Part shown: positions 36,002 through 45,680 of the stretch, piece after piece
How positions within the stretch are numbered: the first letter of the stretch is position 1
Layout: the number at the start of each line of letters is the position of its first letter
NCBI GenBank assembly: GCA_016841665.1
Contig: JAENYT010000001.1
Span: 406,464 to 470,463, forward strand
DNA length: 64,000 nt
Origin: Methanobacteriota archaeon
GTDB lineage: Archaea; Halobacteriota; Methanomicrobia; Methanomicrobiales; Methanomicrobiaceae
Direction: 5' to 3'
Program-made: the position numbers and the translations under genes
The notes under the pieces: generated by a model
The model's input: the letters and a program-made list of their open reading frames with translations, nothing else
What the model was told of the DNA's origin: nothing
Databases searched by the model: none

Positions 36002-38863
36002 ATGAGTGATCCAGAATCCCCCGCAAAACGCCCCCCGCACGACATCTGGAAATACCGTCCCGAGGATTTTGGCGAACCTCCGGTTATCGTCGAACATATG
36101 GACCTGCAGATCGACATCTACGACGACCATACCCGTGTCGCCTCCCGCCTGAATTTCACCACGCGTCGCGAGCCACTCGCCCGGCTTACGTTGAACGCAA
36201 AGAACCTCGAGATCCTCGATGTCGGCTGCGAGGCTTGCGGGATAGCGTGGGAGTATGACCGTGCGCATAGCCTCCTGCATATCATATTCGATTCGCCGCT
36301 CCCGCCGGACACGTCGGCGCATGTTCGCACCGAGACCGTCTGCCGCCCCTCCGATCACCTCCTCGAGGGGATCTACTACGATGCCACCCCGCCCGGAGCC
36401 CCTCCCCAGCAGATCTCGCAGTGCCAGCAGTGGGGGTTCCAGCGCATCGTGCCGTGTATCGATGACATGGCCGCAAAATGCACCTATCGGACCACCATCA
36501 CCGCCGACGAGCGCTACACCCACCTGATCACCAACGGCGACGTGGCGGTGCCCCGCCATCCGGTGGGAGGAGGGCGGGATGCCATCACGTATTCCAACGA
36601 AATCACCCCCATGGCCCCGTACCTCTTTTTTGTTGGGGTGGGGACCTACGATGCATTCACGCGATCCTTCGAGTATCCCGACGGGGCTGCGTTCGTTCTC
36701 GAACTGCTCCTCCATCCCGGTGCGGACGAGGCGAAAGCCCGGCAGGCGCTGGACATGCTTGCCGACGCCATCCTCTGGATCTACTGCTATACCGGGCCCG
36801 AACGCTATGAGGCGCGGGAACAGCGGGACGAAATATACCGCCTCTCAAAGGATAGGGACATCCTGCTGCTGGCGGGAGGAGACGCGTCCCGCGTGGCGGA
36901 TCTCCGTGCCCGCCTCGCGGACCTCTCGCGCGCGATCCGTCCCGGGTACCGGTACACTGGAACGGTGTATCGCGAAATCGCCATGCAGAATTCCGATTTC
37001 GGGGGCATGGAGAACGTGGGCAACACCACCATCACCGCAAACCGCATCATCCCCTTTGCGCAGGCAACCGATCCTTCGTACGAGTACATGGTGCGGGTGA
37101 AGGTCCACGAGTTCTACCACAACCTCAACGGGTCCGAGGTGACCGGAAAGACCCCGTTCGAGCTCTGGCTGAACGAGGCGGTGACCGTGTACATCGAGGA
37201 CTGGTACCACGCGTTTCTCTTCGGCGAAGACTACAGCAGGCTGCAGACGATCCTCCGCCTCCTCTCCCCCGACGGGGGGACCTTCTTTTTTGACCGGGGT
37301 GCGGGATCCATGCCCATCGAACCGGACGGGTTCAACGACCCCAACGAGCTCATCACCAACGTGACCTACGTGAAAGCGCCGGAATTCGTCCGCATGATCG
37401 AGATGCTGATGGGGAAGGAGGCATTCGTCAGGGGCCTTGATCGATACCACACCGTCTTCCGGCACCAAAATGCCTCCCGCGCCCAGTGGATCGAGTCGAT
37501 GGAAGCGGCCTCAGGGATTTCTTTCGGGGAAATGGCGGCGCAGTGGCTCAAGCAGACCGGGTTTCCGACGGTGCATGTCAGCAGTGGGGAATGTGCAGAG
37601 GACGGGGGGTTTTCGCTGGTGCTCACGCAAAAACCGCGTCCTGACAACCATATCTGGGAATTCCCCTTTATTGCGGCGCTTGTGGACGAAAATGGATGTG
37701 ATATCGAAGAACGGCTGATCCGGGTGAAGAATCCTGTAGAACGGCTCGCATTCTCGTATACGGGCACGCCGGCATTTCTCTCGCTCAACCGCGGGGGTTC
37801 CTTTTACGGGCAGGTGGAGAACGATGCCGCCGATGCCGAACTCCTCCTTCAGGCTCGGCATGACACCGATGTGGTCAACCGGTTCATGGCCCTCAACCGC
37901 CTGTTCGATCGCCAGAAACTGCGGCTGATGAACGATGATTCCGCAGAAATCCCGGAAGATCTGACGCTTCTCTATTTCGACCTGATGCACGATGCCGCGC
38001 TCATGGACAGAGCAGGCGGCCAGTTCCTTACCATCTTTGAGTCGGTGGCCGACGAGAATTACGCCCACCGCTACGGGGACCTCTACGAGGCCAGACAGCG
38101 CATCCTTCGCACCATTGCGGCACGGTACGCCCCCGAGATCATGAGCCTCTATTCCAGTACCAGCGCCGAGATCAGCGACCGTGACGTGTTTGCATGGCGT
38201 ATTGCGGATATCAAGAAACGGCAGCTGAAGAATGTCTGCCTTTCCGTGCTCTGTGCGCTCGATACAAATGAGGCGATCGCTCTTGCCCGCCGGCAGTTTG
38301 AGGAAGCCGCCAATCCCACGGACCGGCTTGCCGCCTTCGCCTGCATCATCAACAGCAGCGATCCCGATCGACTGGCCGTGCTTGACCGGTTCATGGAGGA
38401 GAGCCGCACCCACCCGGTGTCATGGGAGGCATTTCTCTCCGCCGTCGCGGGTGCGCACAGCCCCGACATCGTCGATCTGGTCAGAAGTATCGAAACATCG
38501 CCGCACTTCCACATCGAGCAGGCGAACGACCAGCGCGCTCTCTACGTCCGGTTTGCCCAGAACAAAAAGAAGTCCCTGCAGACGGCCGAGGGTAGGGCGT
38601 TTCTTGGCGAAGCGCTCTGCCGGCTCGCCCGGATCAATGAGTACAGCACGGTCAGCGCACTTTCCGTCTTCGGCAACATCGACCGCATGGAGGTGGAGTA
38701 CAGGGCAGCGCTCGTCGGAGTGCTGGTGGGACTGCTAAAGAATACCGACGCCGAATCGACGCCCAGCGTGTACAATACCGCCCGCAGGCTGCTTCGCGGC
38801 TCCCCCGATGCGGTGCGCCGCTACGGCGAGGAGACGGGTGAGGATATATCCCCCCTGCTTTGA
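36002..38863 (+). CDS. M1 family zinc metallo-aminopeptidase
   Basis: A 953-residue peptidase removing N-terminal residues from peptides. The exopeptidase motif is FGGMENVGN and the zinc site is HEFYHN (HExxH) with the third ligand Glu 18 residues on in WLNEAVTVYIE. The long C-terminal helical domain (residues ~550-950) closes the active site. ATG at 36002 is chosen over 35975 because a weak TATA-like TTGATATGG overlaps the earlier start, though either is possible. No signal peptide, so it is cytoplasmic and likely acts in peptide recycling. Confidence 0.9.
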   Translation: MSDPESPAKRPPHDIWKYRPEDFGEPPVIVEHMDLQIDIYDDHTRVASRLNFTTRREPLARLTLNAKNLEILDVGCEACGIAWEYDRAHSLLHIIFDSPLPPDTSAHVRTETVCRPSDHLLEGIYYDATPPGAPPQQISQCQQWGFQRIVPCIDDMAAKCTYRTTITADERYTHLITNGDVAVPRHPVGGGRDAITYSNEITPMAPYLFFVGVGTYDAFTRSFEYPDGAAFVLELLLHPGADEAKARQALDMLADAILWIYCYTGPERYEAREQRDEIYRLSKDRDILLLAGGDASRVADLRARLADLSRAIRPGYRYTGTVYREIAMQNSDFGGMENVGNTTITANRIIPFAQATDPSYEYMVRVKVHEFYHNLNGSEVTGKTPFELWLNEAVTVYIEDWYHAFLFGEDYSRLQTILRLLSPDGGTFFFDRGAGSMPIEPDGFNDPNELITNVTYVKAPEFVRMIEMLMGKEAFVRGLDRYHTVFRHQNASRAQWIESMEAASGISFGEMAAQWLKQTGFPTVHVSSGECAEDGGFSLVLTQKPRPDNHIWEFPFIAALVDENGCDIEERLIRVKNPVERLAFSYTGTPAFLSLNRGGSFYGQVENDAADAELLLQARHDTDVVNRFMALNRLFDRQKLRLMNDDSAEIPEDLTLLYFDLMHDAALMDRAGGQFLTIFESVADENYAHRYGDLYEARQRILRTIAARYAPEIMSLYSSTSAEISDRDVFAWRIADIKKRQLKNVCLSVLCALDTNEAIALARRQFEEAANPTDRLAAFACIINSSDPDRLAVLDRFMEESRTHPVSWEAFLSAVAGAHSPDIVDLVRSIETSPHFHIEQANDQRALYVRFAQNKKKSLQTAEGRAFLGEALCRLARINEYSTVSALSVFGNIDRMEVEYRAALVGVLVGLLKNTDAESTPSVYNTARRLLRGSPDAVRRYGEETGEDISPLL

Positions 38864-38889
38864 GCCTTCTCAGTGCCTTCTCTCCCCGC

Positions 38890-38900
38890 AATTTTTATGT
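38890..38900 (+). promoter_or_regulatory. TATA box of the aldolase gene
   Basis: AATTTTTATGT centred near 38895 puts transcription start about two bases before the ATG at 38924, so the message should be leaderless. Confidence 0.5.
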
Positions 38901-38923
38901 GTGAAGGGAAAACATGGGTGTGT

Positions 38924-39841
38924 ATGTCGAGCGCTTCTGATGTGGTAATTCCCCTCGATGTGCCGGAAGAGGCACGTGAAATCTATCGCAAGAATTTCGA
39001 GATGATCACGCATGGCACCGGCCGGCTGATGCTCCTTGCCGGGGACCAGCGTGTCGAGCACCTGAATTCCGATTTTTACGGCGAAGGGATTCATGAGGAC
39101 GATGCTGATCCCGAGCACCTGTTCCGCATAGCACAACAGGGCCGCATCGGGGTATTTGCAACCCAGCTCGGTCTTATCGCCCGCTACGGCAGGCACTACC
39201 CCGACATCCCCTACCTGGTGAAACTGAATTCAAAAACCAATCTCGTCAAGACCGCGCAGCAGGACCCGATGAGCAACCAGTGGTTCACCATCGACCAGGT
39301 CGTCCGGTTCAGGGAGCAGAGCGGGCTGAAGATCGCTGCGGTCGGCTACACCATCTATCTGGGAAGCGAATTCGAGGCCCAGATGCTCCACCAGGCCGCC
39401 CAGGTGGTCAACGAGGCCCACCAGCACGGCCTCGTGACCGTACTCTGGATCTACCCGCGGGGAAGCGCGGTGAAGGACGAGAAGGACCCCCATCTCATCG
39501 CAGGAGCCGCCGCAGTGGCCGCCTGCCTGGGCAGCGATTTTGTCAAGGTGAACGCTCCCAAGAAGGATGGGGTTGCATCGGCCGACATGCTGAAAGAGGC
39601 GACGACCACTGCCGGGATGACGAATGTGGTCTGTGCAGGCGGTTCCAGTATCGATGTCCCGGCATTCCTCCAGCAGCTCCACGAGCAGATTCACATCGGC
39701 GGGACGGCCGGAAACGCCACGGGTCGTAATATTCACCAGAAATCCCTCGAAGAGGCGGTCAGGATGTGCAATGCCATCTCCGCCATCACCATGGACGATG
39801 TGAGCGCAGAGGAAGCGCTCAGGATCTACGAGGGGAAATAA
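38924..39841 (+). CDS. Class I (DhnA/DeoC-type) aldolase, probably fructose-bisphosphate aldolase
   Basis: A 305-residue Schiff-base aldolase with the TIM-barrel segments GRLMLLAGDQRVEHLN, VAAVGYTIYLGSEFE-type strands, VLWIYPRG and the Schiff-base Lys region GSDFVKVNAPKK, then NVVCAGGSS near the phosphate-binding end. It matches the archaeal/DhnA class I aldolase family, which makes fructose 1,6-bisphosphate in gluconeogenesis or related condensations. The ATG at 38924 fits the promoter; the frame continues upstream through the promoter. Ends at a T-run shared with the convergent gene. Confidence 0.8.
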   Translation: MSSASDVVIPLDVPEEAREIYRKNFEMITHGTGRLMLLAGDQRVEHLNSDFYGEGIHEDDADPEHLFRIAQQGRIGVFATQLGLIARYGRHYPDIPYLVKLNSKTNLVKTAQQDPMSNQWFTIDQVVRFREQSGLKIAAVGYTIYLGSEFEAQMLHQAAQVVNEAHQHGLVTVLWIYPRGSAVKDEKDPHLIAGAAAVAACLGSDFVKVNAPKKDGVASADMLKEATTTAGMTNVVCAGGSSIDVPAFLQQLHEQIHIGGTAGNATGRNIHQKSLEEAVRMCNAISAITMDDVSAEEALRIYEGK

Positions 39842-39850
39842 GCCGCCCTC

Positions 39851-39857
39851 TTTTTTG
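39851..39857 (+). terminator. T-run terminator after the aldolase gene
   Basis: A run of six T directly after the aldolase stop in a 20-base convergent gap. Archaeal transcription ends in such T-tracts without needing a hairpin. Confidence 0.4.
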
Positions 39858-39862
39858 CCGTG

Positions 39863-40132
39863 CTACGTTTGGCAGCTGGTCTCACTCTTCAGTTCCAGGA
39901 AGGTTTTCTTCCCCTTTTCGGTGATCTTGACGGCCCCGAAGGAGTAGGGGTCCCGGGGTGTTTCCTCCAAAATTGCGAGCATCTCCTGATCGCACAGCAA
40001 TTCCACGGCGCGGTTGAGTTCCTGCGGTGACATTTCGAGTTGCATCGTCAGCTCTTCACCGCTGTATGGCCTCATTTCTGTCCCGAGAAGGGCGAGCATC
40101 ACTTTATTAGCGTTTTCTTCAAGCGTCTCCAT
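39863..40132 (-). CDS. Winged-helix DNA-binding protein
   Basis: An 89-residue predicted regulator. Helix-turn-helix residues ~25-50 (YSGEELTMQLEMSPQELNRAVELLCDQ) lead into a beta-wing (YSFGAVKITEKGKKTFLEL). ATG at 40132 follows GGAGG by ten bases; the longer frame overlaps the next promoter. Targets unknown. It lies before, and divergent in position from, nothing on its own strand except the sulfur transporter genes. Confidence 0.7.
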   Translation of the reverse strand: METLEENANKVMLALLGTEMRPYSGEELTMQLEMSPQELNRAVELLCDQEMLAILEETPRDPYSFGAVKITEKGKKTFLELKSETSCQT

Positions 40133-40243
40133 ACGTGGATTACCTCCGCACCACAGAGGGGCGTCGGCTGAATAATAGCTTGCCCTGTATATATGTCCCA
40201 CGGGGGATCCCCCGGAGAAAGGGGTGATATGGGGGCCTATCCG

Positions 40244-40801
40244 CTACAGCCCCAGCGATTCCAGCACCCAGAACAGGGCGAGTATCAGCACGGCGAGGGG
40301 GAGCAGGACTGCCCAGGGATTTACGTGGAGCATGGCAGGGATGGTGTCCGAAGAGAAGGTGCCCAGCCCGAGGACGCGTTTTTGCAGTGCAGGATAGATA
40401 GCGGCATAGATGCCCGTTCCGAGGAGAATGCCCACTACTCCGCCGAACAGTGCATCGAGCGCTCCCTGTCCCACTGCACCGGCGACTGTCCCGGGGCAGT
40501 ACCCGAGTATGGCAAAGCCCGCACCGAATATGAGGCCGCCCACAACGGTCGATCCAACAGACCCGGTCTTGGTGTGCAGGCGCACCATGCCCCTTCCTTT
40601 CATGAGGTAGACGCCGATCATACCCACCAGCACCGCCGACAGCATCACTTTCACGACGGTGAAATCGGTGAGAAGGAGCTGGGCGATGATGATGTTGTAA
40701 TCGGTGACCCCTCCGGTCTGCAGGAAAAATCCGAACGCGATTCCCATGACAAGGCCCAGGCCAAGTTGTACGGTGCGGTTTGCGTGCAGTTCCTCAAACA
40801 T
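40244..40801 (-). CDS. YeeE/YedE-family transporter half (C-terminal type)
   Basis: A 185-residue membrane protein with about five helices. It has the family motif GYCPGTVAGAVGQG with its conserved Cys, the substrate-path residue of YeeE thiosulfate transporters. It corresponds to one half of full-length YeeE and lies 15 bases after the other half, so the two should assemble. Confidence 0.85.
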   Translation of the reverse strand: MFEELHANRTVQLGLGLVMGIAFGFFLQTGGVTDYNIIIAQLLLTDFTVVKVMLSAVLVGMIGVYLMKGRGMVRLHTKTGSVGSTVVGGLIFGAGFAILGYCPGTVAGAVGQGALDALFGGVVGILLGTGIYAAIYPALQKRVLGLGTFSSDTIPAMLHVNPWAVLLPLAVLILALFWVLESLGL

Positions 40802-40816
40802 CTTCGACCCCTCCGC

Positions 40817-41320
40817 TCACGGTGAAAGCACCCCGTACATGACCATCGCCGTGGCGATGCCCGCAACAAAAAAACAGATGACAGCGATCCAGCTCGCCAC
40901 CGCCAGCTGCAGTGCCCCGCTGATCCCGTGGCCGCTCGTGCATCCTCCGGCCCAGCGTGCACCGATACCCATGAGCACTCCCCCGATCAGGGCGACAATG
41001 AGCCGAAGCGATACGCTCTCTCCGAATGCGGCGCCGAATGTGGAGGGAACCCAGAGCAGACCGAATTCGCCGGAGAGGGTTGCGGCAATGAATGAACCGA
41101 TCACCACCCCGACCACAAGCATCCACTGCCACTCGATGACCGGCTTCACCTTCTTCCAGTAGGGTTTTTCGAGGGAGGCAGCACCCCTGATGCGGTGTTC
41201 GATCATCCCGAACGTCTGTGCATAGGCGGTCGAACAGCCAAGCGGTTTGTCGGAGAGCAAAAACGTGATCCAACTGAGCACACCGATGCCGATCCCTGCA
41301 AGGTAGGGTGTCATATCCAT
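40817..41320 (-). CDS. YeeE/YedE-family transporter half (N-terminal type)
   Basis: A 167-residue membrane protein with about five helices and the YeeE motif WAGGCTSGHGISGA, containing the conserved Cys. It also has CSTAYAQTFG near the N-terminus. With the downstream gene it forms a split YeeE/YedE transporter, a family that takes up thiosulfate or related sulfur compounds. Confidence 0.85.
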   Translation of the reverse strand: MDMTPYLAGIGIGVLSWITFLLSDKPLGCSTAYAQTFGMIEHRIRGAASLEKPYWKKVKPVIEWQWMLVVGVVIGSFIAATLSGEFGLLWVPSTFGAAFGESVSLRLIVALIGGVLMGIGARWAGGCTSGHGISGALQLAVASWIAVICFFVAGIATAMVMYGVLSP

Positions 41321-41370
41321 CTAAAACATCTCCTCTGCATTGATGAAGCGTATCTACGATGGCAGAGATA

Positions 41371-43161
41371 TCAGACGTATAGCATATAAATGAGACCAAC
41401 GGCCACCAGCAGGAAGAGCACGGTCATGATGCTCCCCGCACGGATGTAGTCGCGGTTGTCGTATCCCCCCGGCGCCATGAGGAGTGCATTGACCTGGTGA
41501 GTGGGGAGCACGAACGAATTGGAGGCGCATATGCCCACGAGCAGCACCAGCGCCTGTGCACTGATGCCGGTATCACGCGCCAGTACGAGCACGAGCGGCA
41601 CAAGCAGGACTGTGGCCGCCACATTGGACATAAAGAGTGAAAACAGGGTGGTGAGTAGCCCGAACGCGAGGAGGATGACCACCACCGGCTGGCCTGCAAC
41701 TGCATTCATCATCTGGTCTGCAAGAAATCCCGCCGTGCCGCTTGATTCCATAGCGATGCCCAGCGGTATCAGGGCGCCGATCAGAAAGATGGTCCGCCAG
41801 TCGATTGAATGGTACGCCTCGTCGATGGTGATGACGCGGAGCAGCACCATGGCGATCGCCCCCGAAAAGAAGCTGATCGATATGGGGAAGCCCGTGAGCG
41901 TGAGGGTAATCGCGCCCAGAAAGCAAAGTACTGCACTGATTGCCTTTGATTCCCTGAATGGCTCTCCCTCCACCCCGGTGACAAGGACGAAATTCTTGTC
42001 GTCATCCAGTGCGCGGATGCGGTCCCACAACCCGTACACCACGATGGTATCGCCGGGCTGGAGCGGAATGTCTGAAACGTTCGCCGTCTTTCTCTCCGCA
42101 CCCGAAAGGACGAGGAGCGGTTCGACGCCGTAATTCTTGCGAAGCGCGATATCCCTGCTGGTTTTTCCGGCGAGATCCGACCTCGGGGGAATGATCACCT
42201 CGGCAAAGCCCGCGATATCCCCGCTCAAGGATTTCACGATCCGCGGGTCTCCCCGTACGATTTCAAGGCCGTAGTCGTCTGCAAATTTCTTAATCTCTTC
42301 TTCATTCCCTAATATGGCCAGTTCCTGCCCTGCGGAAAACCGTGTGTGGCGCCATGGTGCGTAGAGGATGTCCTCTCCCTCCACGAGGGCGACAAGGTGG
42401 ATCCCGTAGGTCTCGATCAGGTTGACGTCTTCCCGCGTGAGCCCGTCAAGCCTGCTTGTGTCCGGGACATTCACATAGCAGATACTCTCCGGGAGCTGCC
42501 AGGTCTCGATCAGCTCCTCCTGCACACTTGCAGGCATGGTGCTGCCCTTTTCGGGAAGGACATAATGGCCAAGGACATAAAAATAGGCCACGCCGGTGAG
42601 AAGCACGGCGATCCCCACCGGAGTAACCACAAACAGACCCAGCGGTTCGTATCCACCCTGTTCGAGAAGGTCGTTGAGTACAATGAGCGATGAGGTTCCC
42701 ACCATTGTCAGCGAGCCGCCGAGGATGGCCGCGTATCCCACGGGCATCAGCAGCCGTGAAGAGTGAATGCCGGTTTTTTTCGAGATCCTCATGAGTGCGG
42801 GAAGGAACAGCGCCGCGGCTCCGATATTTTGCATGAATCCTGAAATGGAGCCTACAAAAAGGGAAGTGACACTGATCAATCGTTTTTCAGTGGTCCCTGC
42901 AATCCGGACGATCGCAGCACTCATTCTCAGCATGACTCCCGAGCGGTCGACGCCGTATCCCAGGATCATCACCGATATCATGGCAATGACCGCGTTGCTG
43001 GCAAAGCCGGAAAATGCCTGTGCGGGCGTCACCAGCCCGAGCCAGGTGATGGTGATCATGACGACGATGGCAGCCACGTCGATGCGAAGCGCTTCGGTGA
43101 CGAAGAGAATGATGGTCGCGGCAAGGACAAGCAGCATCAGAAGAATTTCGGTTTCCATCAT
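41371..43161 (-). CDS. SLC13 (DASS)-type anion carrier with two RCK-C domains
   Basis: A 596-residue carrier. Two membrane halves (residues ~1-190 and ~400-596) flank a soluble region with two TrkA-C/RCK-C domains (TREDVNLIETYGIHLVALVEG and KTSRDIALRKNYGVEPLLVL). The helical halves contain MQNIGAAALFLPA, GTSSLIVLNDLL and SNVAATVLLVPLVL. Many bacterial relatives carry sulfate or dicarboxylates. It is adjacent to the YeeE pair on the same strand, 50 bases upstream, which points to sulfur-anion uptake, though not proven. Confidence 0.87.
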   Translation of the reverse strand: MMETEILLMLLVLAATIILFVTEALRIDVAAIVVMITITWLGLVTPAQAFSGFASNAVIAMISVMILGYGVDRSGVMLRMSAAIVRIAGTTEKRLISVTSLFVGSISGFMQNIGAAALFLPALMRISKKTGIHSSRLLMPVGYAAILGGSLTMVGTSSLIVLNDLLEQGGYEPLGLFVVTPVGIAVLLTGVAYFYVLGHYVLPEKGSTMPASVQEELIETWQLPESICYVNVPDTSRLDGLTREDVNLIETYGIHLVALVEGEDILYAPWRHTRFSAGQELAILGNEEEIKKFADDYGLEIVRGDPRIVKSLSGDIAGFAEVIIPPRSDLAGKTSRDIALRKNYGVEPLLVLSGAERKTANVSDIPLQPGDTIVVYGLWDRIRALDDDKNFVLVTGVEGEPFRESKAISAVLCFLGAITLTLTGFPISISFFSGAIAMVLLRVITIDEAYHSIDWRTIFLIGALIPLGIAMESSGTAGFLADQMMNAVAGQPVVVILLAFGLLTTLFSLFMSNVAATVLLVPLVLVLARDTGISAQALVLLVGICASNSFVLPTHQVNALLMAPGGYDNRDYIRAGSIMTVLFLLVAVGLIYMLYV

Positions 43162-43264
43162 TCATCCCCGCTTCCGAACACCACGGCCGGATGACAGTGT
43201 GTGGTGGTATCATGACATAAAAGATGGTCGCCGAAGCATCCCCGAATACGCCTGTCTGCATCTC

Positions 43265-44047
43265 TCAGATCTGCACGCCGTCAAGCTCGAGGGAGAGGGG
43301 GCAGTGATCTGAACCCATGACGCCGGGATGGATGCTGCTTTTTGCGACGTTGCCGGCCATCCCCTCGCTCACGAAGAAATAATCGATCCTCCAGCCGAAG
43401 TTTCTCTCCCTCGCACGGCTTTTTTGGTCCCACCAGGTATAGTGTCCGCCCTCGCCCGAAAACATCCTGAAGGTATCCACAAACCCCTCGGCGATCAGCC
43501 GATCGATCCACGCCCGCTCTTCAGGGAGAAATCCAGAAATATTTTCGTTCTGTTTCGGGCGGGCGAGATCGATCTCCCTGTGGGCGGTGTTCACGTCCCC
43601 GCAGAGCACGACCTCTCTGCCATCTTCGATGCTCTTCTTCATCCGGTCGAGGCATGCAGTATAAAAATCGAGTTTGTAGCGCAGCCGCTCGTCCGAGGCT
43701 TTTCCGTTGGGAAAATAGATGGTGTAGAGGTCAAAGGCAGGAAATCCTGCGATAAGAATGCGGCCTTCGGCGTCAAAACGGCTGATGCCGAACCCTCTCT
43801 CCACCCATTCCGGTGCGGTGCACGAGAACAGCCCTACGCCGCTGTACCCTTTGCGTTCGGCGAATGTGAAACAGGTCCGGTATCCGGGGATCCGGGAGAC
43901 CTCGTCCGGGAGCTGATCTTCCTGGAGTTTCGTCTCCTGGATGCACAGGATATCAGGTTGTTCCCGGGAAACATACTCGAGAAATCCTTTTTTCAGGATC
44001 GCCCGCAGTCCGTTGACATTCCAGCAGATCAGCCTGAGCGTACTCAT
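43265..44047 (-). CDS. xth: Exodeoxyribonuclease III / AP endonuclease
   Basis: A 260-residue DNA repair nuclease cutting at abasic sites and degrading 3' ends. Catalytic blocks are present: CWNVNGLR, CIQETKLQ, the Tyr in TIYFPNG, GDVNTAHREIDL and GSDHCPLSL. Length is normal. Its ATG overlaps the stop of the aldehyde dehydrogenase gene (ATGA). Confidence 0.94.
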   Translation of the reverse strand: MSTLRLICWNVNGLRAILKKGFLEYVSREQPDILCIQETKLQEDQLPDEVSRIPGYRTCFTFAERKGYSGVGLFSCTAPEWVERGFGISRFDAEGRILIAGFPAFDLYTIYFPNGKASDERLRYKLDFYTACLDRMKKSIEDGREVVLCGDVNTAHREIDLARPKQNENISGFLPEERAWIDRLIAEGFVDTFRMFSGEGGHYTWWDQKSRARERNFGWRIDYFFVSEGMAGNVAKSSIHPGVMGSDHCPLSLELDGVQI

Positions 44048-45489
44048 GGGCGCCCCTTTCCTGGCGCGATAAGGATCGATTTAAGGTTGCTGTAGTCATC
44101 AATCGACCCGTACCCGTTTTCGCGTCCGATCCCGCTCTCCTTCACCCCCCCGAAGGGCACTTCCGGCGGTATCCTGAGGTGCTGGTTGACCCAGACGATA
44201 CCTGCCTGCAGCTGCTCGCATGCGGATGTGATCCTTCGCATATCATGGGTCCATACCGACGCCCCGAGACCGTACCGCGATGCATTCGCCTGTGCAAGTG
44301 CGTCATCGAGCCCTTCCACCACCACCATGGGGAGCACCGGGCCGAAGACCTCTTCACGGAGGAGCGGGGAGTCGGCAGCCACGTCGGTGATGAGAGTGGG
44401 TGCGTAGAAATTGCCGCGGATGAATCTCTCCCCTTGCGGGACGGCGCCTCCGGTGACAATGGTGCCCTCCCCGCCTTCCCTCACCCCTTCGATGAGGGCG
44501 GTGATGGTGCGGTGCTGCTCGGCGTTGTTCAGCGGGCCCATGTCCACGCCCGGGTCCATGCCGTTGCCCACCTGCAATCCTGCAAGCCGCGCCGCCAGCA
44601 GCTTCTGGAAGCGTTCGGCGACGTCCTCGAAGACGTAGAGGCGTTTCACTGCTGTGCAGACCTGACCGCAGTTGTAGAACCGTCCCCGCACCGCGCCCTC
44701 CACCGCCTCCCCGATGTCAGCATCGTCGCACACGATCATCGGATCACATCCCCCCAGCTCGAGGGTCGTCCGCGTGAATCCGCGTGCGGCAAGCTCGGCG
44801 ATGCGTTTTCCGGTCTCCACCTGACCGGTGAAGGAGACCTTCCTGACCGCCGGGTGGAGCACCAGAGGTTCCCCGACCTCCTTGCCGCTCCCGGTGACGA
44901 TGTTGAGGACGCCGGGGGGCAGGCCCGCCTCCTCGAAGAGCGCGGCGATCGAGAGATTGGTGAGCGGGGTGGAGCTGGCCGGTTTGAGCACCATGGTATT
45001 GCCCGCAAGCAGCGCCGGGCCGACCTTCCACCCCATGAGCAATCCAGGCATGTTCCAGGGGATGATCGCTCCTACCACCCCGAGCGGCGTGTGCGTCACG
45101 ATGGCGTTGCCGTAGAGGCGAAGGTTGCGGTATTCACCGTGAACCGTCCCGGAGATGGAATGGTAGTACTCGAGCACGTGCGCAAGCCCCATCAGCTCCC
45201 CTGTTGCCTCTACGAGGGGTTTTCCATGCTCCCCGGTCAGCAGAGGGGCAAGGGCGGGGATCCGCTCCCTGAGAAGGCGGGCGCAGCTGCCGAGGATCAT
45301 CCCGCGTTCGCCGTAGGACCGATAAGCCCAGGAGGGAAAGGCTGATTCGGCCGCAGCGACCGCTGCGTCCACGTCCCTGTGGTCGCCTGAGGGCACGCGA
45401 TCGATGTGCTCACCGGTGGCGGGATTGGTTACCTCGATAGAGGCGCCCCCGGCGGGGTCTGCCCACTCGCCGCCTATTCGCATCTTCAT
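44044..45489 (-). CDS. NAD(P)-dependent aldehyde dehydrogenase
   Basis: A 481-residue aldehyde dehydrogenase oxidising an aldehyde to a carboxylate. The general-base Glu is in TLELGGCDP, the nucleophilic Cys in FYNCGQVC, and the dinucleotide fold at VTGSGKEVGEPL. Substrate is not determinable from sequence; lactaldehyde and semialdehydes are candidates in methanogens. ATG at 45489 follows AAAGGA by a few bases; a longer frame upstream adds 17 residues. It is co-transcribed with xth. Confidence 0.9.
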   Translation of the reverse strand: MKMRIGGEWADPAGGASIEVTNPATGEHIDRVPSGDHRDVDAAVAAAESAFPSWAYRSYGERGMILGSCARLLRERIPALAPLLTGEHGKPLVEATGELMGLAHVLEYYHSISGTVHGEYRNLRLYGNAIVTHTPLGVVGAIIPWNMPGLLMGWKVGPALLAGNTMVLKPASSTPLTNLSIAALFEEAGLPPGVLNIVTGSGKEVGEPLVLHPAVRKVSFTGQVETGKRIAELAARGFTRTTLELGGCDPMIVCDDADIGEAVEGAVRGRFYNCGQVCTAVKRLYVFEDVAERFQKLLAARLAGLQVGNGMDPGVDMGPLNNAEQHRTITALIEGVREGGEGTIVTGGAVPQGERFIRGNFYAPTLITDVAADSPLLREEVFGPVLPMVVVEGLDDALAQANASRYGLGASVWTHDMRRITSACEQLQAGIVWVNQHLRIPPEVPFGGVKESGIGRENGYGSIDDYSNLKSILIAPGKGRP

Positions 45490-45680
45490 ACAGTCCTTTT
45501 TTTCGTTTCTTGTATTTCCCATCTCCTGCTTTATCTGCATCGCTGCAAAGGCCGTGATTATCTCCCCGCAGATCGTGCTCCCGGGTAATCCCGCAAGCGC
45601 CGGACCGATGATGAATCAGAGGTTGGATGAGAGAGGCATCCGGTCGTAGTTTGCTCTTCTTTCCTCAGGGCGATGTGTGA

